The position numbers and the translations under genes were made by a program. Source: an uncultured Acidimicrobiaceae bacterium (GTDB taxonomy: Bacteria; Actinomycetota; Acidimicrobiia; Acidimicrobiales; RAAP-2). Taken from it: a stretch of 10,328 nt of DNA. This document shows positions 6,142 through 10,328 of the stretch, one piece after another (the stretch's first letter is position 1; each line of letters opens with the position of its first letter). Under the pieces are notes generated by a model. The model saw only the letters and a program-made list of their open reading frames with translations. It was not told the origin of the DNA and made no database searches. The stretch covers positions 1-10,328 of the forward strand of contig CALAYR010000167.1 of assembly GCA_937894805.1 (NCBI GenBank), given 5' to 3'.

Positions 6142-7617
6142 ATGAGTCCTGCTGCCACCATGCCCACTGACCTTGATGTGCTCGTCGTGGGCGCCGGACT
6201 CTCCGGCGTTAACGCGGCCTACCACTTGGCGCACTCCCCACTCGCTCCGCGTTTCGCAGTTGTAGATACCCACGAGTCCTTCGGTGGGACGTGGTTGATT
6301 CACAAGTATCCCGGCGTGCGCACCGACACCGAGGCCTACACGTTGGGCTTCTCCTTTAAGCCGTGGGTCGGCGCCCCCTACGCCGACGCCTCGGCGATTC
6401 AGCAGTACATCGGCGAAACAATCGAAGAGTTTCAGCTCTCTGACAAATTTTTCTTCGAACGTCAGATAACGCACGCCAGCTGGGACCCGACTGCCGAGCA
6501 CTGGACCGTTCGAGGACGACACGGCGCCGAAGAGTTTTCGCTGACAACGAAGTTCCTCTGGATGTGTCACGGCTACTACCGCCACGAAGCGGGCTACACC
6601 CCCGAGTGGCCGGGCTTTGCCTCATTCAAGGGACAAGTCGTCCACCCGCAGAACTGGCCGACCGATATCGATCTCGCCGGTAAGCGGGTCGTCGTTATTG
6701 GTTCTGGTGCCACCATGGCGACGCTGGTGCCCAACATTGCCGATGAGTGTGCCCACGTCACCGTGCTGCAGCGTTCACCGACCTTTTTCTTTCAGAGCCC
6801 CAATGTTGAGCCCCTGGCCGACCAGCTTCGTCAGTACGACACGCCGGAAGAGTGGATCCACGAAATTGTCCGCCGCAAGTCGGTCGCCGAAATGCAGTCA
6901 CTGGTGCAGATTCAACAACTGCACCCCGAGATATCCAAGTCCACCCTGATTGGCATGGTGGCCAAGCAACTCCCCGAGGGCTACGACGTCGAGCGCCACT
7001 TCACGCCCCGACACTTGCCCCAAGACCAGCGGGTCTGTCGCATTCTGAACGGTGATCTATTCGCCAAAATCTCCGAGGGCAAAGTCTCCATGGTCACTGA
7101 TGAGATCAAGACCTTCACGGAAGATGGCATCGAAACGCTCGACGGCGTCACCATCCCCGCGGACATCGTTATTACGGCGACGGGATTTAATCTCTCCGTG
7201 CTCGGTGACGTGAACTTCTCGGTGGCCGGCGAAGACGTGAACTTTGCCAACTCGGTGACCTATCGCGGCATGCTCTTCACCAATCTGCCCAACTTGGCCT
7301 GGACCTTTGGCGCGTTGCGACTGAGCTGGACTATGCGGGCCGACCTGGTGAGTCAGTACGTGTGTCAGCTGCTCGAGCACATGAAGGCCGTCGGTGCCAC
7401 CACCGTGGTGCCCGAGTTACGCCCCGTCGATGCCTCGATGGCCTTCCAACCATTCGTTGACCCCAAGCAGTTCAATCCCGGGTATCTCATGCGGGCCCAA
7501 CACCTCATGCCTAAAGCGGGCGAGCACGCTCCGTGGCAGATGAGCATGGACTTTTGGGCCGAACGAGAAGACTTTGTCGACGAAACCTTCGATGACGGCT
7601 GCTTGCAGTTTCGTTAG
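6142..7617 (+). CDS. FAD-dependent Baeyer-Villiger-type monooxygenase, EthA-like
   Basis: A 491-residue flavoprotein that matches mycobacterial EthA in length and along most of its sequence. Enzymes of this type insert one oxygen from O2 into ketones or oxidise sulfur and thioamide groups using FAD and NADPH. Visible parts: FAD Rossmann motif VVGAGLSG (15-22), the ESFGGTW segment (45-51), YPGVRTDTEAYTLGF (56-70), the BVMO fingerprint FxGxxxHxxxWP as F162-G164-H168-W172-P173, the second Rossmann motif VIGSGATM (185-192), LPEGYDVERHF and DQRVC in the middle, and ATGFN near residue 350. It lacks a signal peptide. ATG 6142 has a modest GAAAGAG upstream; ATG 6160 (MPTDLDVLVVG) would match the EthA start better but has no ribosome site. 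The substrate is unknown and no EthR-like regulator lies next to it in this window. Confidence 0.93.
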   Translation: MSPAATMPTDLDVLVVGAGLSGVNAAYHLAHSPLAPRFAVVDTHESFGGTWLIHKYPGVRTDTEAYTLGFSFKPWVGAPYADASAIQQYIGETIEEFQLSDKFFFERQITHASWDPTAEHWTVRGRHGAEEFSLTTKFLWMCHGYYRHEAGYTPEWPGFASFKGQVVHPQNWPTDIDLAGKRVVVIGSGATMATLVPNIADECAHVTVLQRSPTFFFQSPNVEPLADQLRQYDTPEEWIHEIVRRKSVAEMQSLVQIQQLHPEISKSTLIGMVAKQLPEGYDVERHFTPRHLPQDQRVCRILNGDLFAKISEGKVSMVTDEIKTFTEDGIETLDGVTIPADIVITATGFNLSVLGDVNFSVAGEDVNFANSVTYRGMLFTNLPNLAWTFGALRLSWTMRADLVSQYVCQLLEHMKAVGATTVVPELRPVDASMAFQPFVDPKQFNPGYLMRAQHLMPKAGEHAPWQMSMDFWAEREDFVDETFDDGCLQFR

Positions 7618-7623
7618 GAATCA

Positions 7624-7637
7624 TCGCTTCGTAGCGA
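7624..7637 (+). other. Small perfect hairpin after the monooxygenase stop
   Basis: TCGCT (7624-7628) pairs perfectly with AGCGA (7633-7637) around a TCGT loop, starting 6 bases after the TAG at 7615-7617. With five pairs and no following T tract it is too short to call a terminator; it might stabilise the 3' end. Confidence 0.25.
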
Positions 7638-7671
7638 ACAACACAGACGAGGTCCTGTCCTAGGGCTCCGA

Positions 7672-7677
7672 TACCCT
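7672..7677 (+). promoter_or_regulatory. Predicted -10 box for recC (leaderless)
   Basis: TACCCT matches TANNNT and ends 8 bases before ATG 7686, so the transcript may begin at the A of the ATG. No Shine-Dalgarno precedes the ATG. The bases between box and start (TGAGCACG) resemble those before the amidase ATG (GAGCACCG). Confidence 0.4.
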
Positions 7678-7685
7678 TGAGCACG

Positions 7686-10328
7686 ATGAGCACCGTGTCA
7701 CTTTTCCAAGGCGAGGGCCTACGGCCGCTCGCGGACAAGTTGATCGAGTCCATCGGACAAGACTCCCCGCTCCAGAAGCGAACCATTGTCGTACCGAGCC
7801 CCCAGGTCGGACAGTGGCTGGAGCAGTACGTGGCAACGCGGTGGGGCGCAATCGCCAACTGGGACGTCCTACTCGTGGACCCGTTTCTAGCCAGCACCCT
7901 CTACGACGACCCACGCGACTTCGAGGCCTGGAGCTCACTTTCGCTGACCGGCCAGATGCTGGCGCACCGTGGCGAGACCCCACTTTCCGTAACTTCCGCG
8001 GCGACCCGTGCGCGTAATCTCCGCGAAGTCCTCCTCTGGCGGCCTCATCGATTTGACGACTATCTCATGGGTGTCGACCAAGGTATTGAGGCCAAGGTGG
8101 TTGGCTCCCTGCGGGCCCAAGGACTCCAGACACCGTGGGAAGCGTTGCAGACCAAGGAGTTGAACGTAACCGCGGAGTGTGTGATTTTTGGAATCCGCGA
8201 GCTATCGCACGGCTCCCTCTTGCCCTCAGTAGTGCGTCGAGTATCGGCGAGTGCGTCGGTGCAGGTGTATCTCACCTTGCCCACAGTTGACCTGGCAGCG
8301 CTCACCAACGAATCGTCGCTCGTCACCACGTGGGGAGCGACCCAACTGGCCCATCGCACCGTTTGGCGAGAGGCCTGCCCCGACGCAACCGTCATCGACT
8401 GTGCCGATGAACCACGAGTTCTCCGTCAAGCCCTCCGTGGCGATGCGTCGGTCAACAAGGACCACGTCGTTGAAGCAATCCAGCTTCACGGGACCGTCGG
8501 CCCCGGTCGTCAGGTGGAGGTCGCCCGCGACGTTATTGCTCGGCTGATTAATGAACTCGATATTGCTCCGCATCAAGTACGGGTCGTCACAACCGATCCC
8601 ACGCAATTTGCCCCACTCTTTGATGCTGAATGGCGCCACCAGGGAACTACTCGCCAGTCACTGCAATTCGAAGTGGCCGACCCCAGTTTGGCGCGAGCCA
8701 GTTTTCGTTTGGAGGCCTTCGAGCGATTTCTGCGCACGATTGACTCGCACTACACCGTTAACGATTTCATTGCCCTGTTGAGCCAACCGGCTCTGCTCGT
8801 GGGCTTGGGCATCAGTCAGGCCAACGGCGAACGGCTTCGCGAACAAGCACTGGAGTCAGTAAGCCTGGGTCTCGACGGAGAAAGTCGAGCCGGTCTCGAA
8901 ATTTTCCATGCGGGGGACGACTCCGGAACGTGGCGGCGATTCGCCGATCGCGGGCTCCTGGCATCCGTTTTTGAAGAGACGAGAGCGGCATCGGCCTCGA
9001 TCGCCCCACTCGGTGTGGCCGAAGATCGTGAAGCCATGGCGGCCATCGCCGAGCTCACCGATTTTCTGCTCGACGCGCAGCACGAAGTTTCCGTCGTGCG
9101 ACCGCTTTCAGAATGGGTGAACTGGTATCGAGAGATTGCCGATCGCTTTATCGGGGCCGTAGCGGATGTCACTGACAACGGACTCGAGAAAATCTTCGAA
9201 CGGCTTGGTCGCGTGGCCGTCACATCTAACCCCAGACTTTCCTTTAGCGAGGCCCGCGACTTTGTCGAATCGCTGGCTTCCTCTCTCGGTGGCGGGCAGA
9301 CCTTTGGTCGCGGGGGAGTGGTGGTTCAGGGCATTGACGGATTGGCCGATGCCCCCTTTGCCGTTACCTGCGTCCTCGGCCTGGACGACGATTTAATACC
9401 CTCCCCGATGTCGCCTCCGGCCCACTTGGCTCCCGCTCAACCGGGCGACCCGTCGCCGCGGGCCCGCTTTCGCAGCAGCCTCCTGGCGCAAATTCTCTCG
9501 ACGACCCACCGCGTGGTGCTCTTTACGACAGATCGTTCGGTTCGCGACAGTTCACCTATCGGTCTCTCGGTGCCACTCGCGGAGCTCGATGGCGCTCTGC
9601 GTCCCGTCCTTGGACACCAGGGCATTGCACTGCGTCGTCATCCCCGGCACGGCTTTTCAATCAATATCGAATCTGAGAAAGTCATTGCCGATGTGGCTCC
9701 GACACTCGTAACGTCAGATGACTTCTCCACCACTGCCTTCTCCCTCGATGGGGCTCACGCCCAACTAGCCACCCTGCTGGCCGGTCGCAGAGATGGTGAC
9801 CGCGAGTTCGAATTGGACATTCCAACTTCGTTGCAGAGCGAGAGTGCGCCGCTTGAGATTGACCTCGTCGAACTCGAGCGCTTCTTGAAGAACCCCCAGG
9901 GCACGTACGCCACCAAGTTCCTCGGGAACGCCCGTATTGCCGACTCACACGAAGAGGCCGGCCGAACACCACGACGTGAGCTTTCGCCCCATCGTGAAGT
10001 TCCCAGTATCAAGCGCCAGTTGGTAACTGAAGGGCTGTCTCGCGGTTACGGCGAAATGAGAGAGCACCCTGATGACCTCACGGGTCTGGTGGCACCGGCT
10101 TTCCGCGTTGACGTTGAGTCCAAAATCGATCGCGCTCGGCTTGAGAATTTTGTTCGCAACCACCAGTCCGACGTGGCCGCACTCGGCGTCGAGCCCTCCA
10201 TCCTCTCGCTTGCGCCGGGGTTCTCCGTGGGCCAAGAACCCCGAGAACTACTGCGTGGCGACGTCAGCGTCTACGAACTTGAGGACGAAGTGCTGATTGT
10301 GCGTACGACGACCAGTTCGAAGTTGGAG
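7686..10328 (+). CDS. recC: RecBCD subunit RecC (exodeoxyribonuclease V gamma), C-terminus off the right edge
   Basis: From ATG 7686 the frame stays open for 881 codons to the window edge. RecC is the inactive-helicase subunit that holds the RecBCD complex together, splits the DNA strands and scans for Chi. Matching features: the N-terminal IVVPSPQVGQWLEQ (34-47, RecC consensus VQSPGMAxWL), VIFGIREL (166-173), LHGTVGPGRQVEVARDVI (267-284, where E. coli RecC has the HSPMREVEVLHD segment), VLGLDDDLIP (563-572, consensus LLGLNDGxFP), and LVELERFLKNPQGTYATKFLG, which resembles the start of the C-terminal nuclease-like domain. No Walker A is seen, as expected for RecC. The VLGLDDD motif comes about 100 residues earlier than in E. 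coli RecC, so this is a short form; perhaps 100-200 residues lie outside the window. In-frame TTG 7677 is an alternative start. recB and recD would be expected downstream (not visible). Confidence 0.88.
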   Translation, partial: MSTVSLFQGEGLRPLADKLIESIGQDSPLQKRTIVVPSPQVGQWLEQYVATRWGAIANWDVLLVDPFLASTLYDDPRDFEAWSSLSLTGQMLAHRGETPLSVTSAATRARNLREVLLWRPHRFDDYLMGVDQGIEAKVVGSLRAQGLQTPWEALQTKELNVTAECVIFGIRELSHGSLLPSVVRRVSASASVQVYLTLPTVDLAALTNESSLVTTWGATQLAHRTVWREACPDATVIDCADEPRVLRQALRGDASVNKDHVVEAIQLHGTVGPGRQVEVARDVIARLINELDIAPHQVRVVTTDPTQFAPLFDAEWRHQGTTRQSLQFEVADPSLARASFRLEAFERFLRTIDSHYTVNDFIALLSQPALLVGLGISQANGERLREQALESVSLGLDGESRAGLEIFHAGDDSGTWRRFADRGLLASVFEETRAASASIAPLGVAEDREAMAAIAELTDFLLDAQHEVSVVRPLSEWVNWYREIADRFIGAVADVTDNGLEKIFERLGRVAVTSNPRLSFSEARDFVESLASSLGGGQTFGRGGVVVQGIDGLADAPFAVTCVLGLDDDLIPSPMSPPAHLAPAQPGDPSPRARFRSSLLAQILSTTHRVVLFTTDRSVRDSSPIGLSVPLAELDGALRPVLGHQGIALRRHPRHGFSINIESEKVIADVAPTLVTSDDFSTTAFSLDGAHAQLATLLAGRRDGDREFELDIPTSLQSESAPLEIDLVELERFLKNPQGTYATKFLGNARIADSHEEAGRTPRRELSPHREVPSIKRQLVTEGLSRGYGEMREHPDDLTGLVAPAFRVDVESKIDRARLENFVRNHQSDVAALGVEPSILSLAPGFSVGQEPRELLRGDVSVYELEDEVLIVRTTTSSKLE

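Noticed and set aside
5833..6585. Minus-strand frame of 250 codons across the ABC-F/monooxygenase junction
   Set aside because: It is antisense to the conserved 3' end of one gene and 5' end of the next, with composition typical of a shadow frame (Arg/Pro-rich) and no domain.
1..10328. Defence island, mobile element or CRISPR system
   Set aside because: No transposase, integrase, terminal repeats, repeat-spacer pattern or tRNA was seen on either strand. RecC alone is housekeeping DNA repair, not evidence for a defence island.

Overview
The window looks like ordinary chromosome of a moderately high-GC actinobacterium. The best guess is Acidimicrobiia or a relative, because the closest matches I recognise are mycobacterial-type proteins: an Rv3717/Ami1-like amidase, an EthA-like monooxygenase, and a RecC with a short N-terminal half. 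GTG and TTG starts and extended TANNNT -10 boxes also fit an actinobacterium. The lineage is inferred from memory of protein families; no search was run. I see no mobile element, CRISPR array, tRNA, rRNA or prophage gene. Coding density is very high and the longest gene-free stretch is about 95 bases.

Layout. A two-gene minus-strand unit fills the left end: an NPD/nitronate monooxygenase-like flavoprotein (1668 to 733), then a metallo-beta-lactamase-fold protein of the alkylsulfatase type that runs off the left edge (673 to <1). A compact 43-base divergent promoter region separates it from a plus-strand group. That group holds a membrane-anchored peptidoglycan amidase (1712-2614), a secreted SGNH hydrolase translationally coupled to it (2617-3447), and a LigB/DODA-type extradiol dioxygenase (3502-4284), closed by a hairpin. 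Next come a Uup-like ABC-F ATPase (4380-6077), an EthA-like Baeyer-Villiger monooxygenase (6142-7617), and the first 881 codons of recC (7686 to >10328), which runs off the right edge.

How the genes relate. The amidase and SGNH hydrolase form a plausible cell-envelope pair. ABC-F (ribosome), BVMO (oxidative metabolism) and RecC (DNA repair) look like independent housekeeping or metabolic units. The most unusual content is the left-hand minus-strand unit. Both of its enzymes belong to well-known families, but each lacks residues central to the textbook chemistry (the HxHxDH metal motif in one, the NMO active-site histidine in the other), so the usual automatic names are probably wrong. A second pattern is a TANNNT-like box 8-9 bases before the start codon of three genes, with no good Shine-Dalgarno, which suggests leaderless transcripts. 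I did not find a convincing new multi-gene defence or mobile system.
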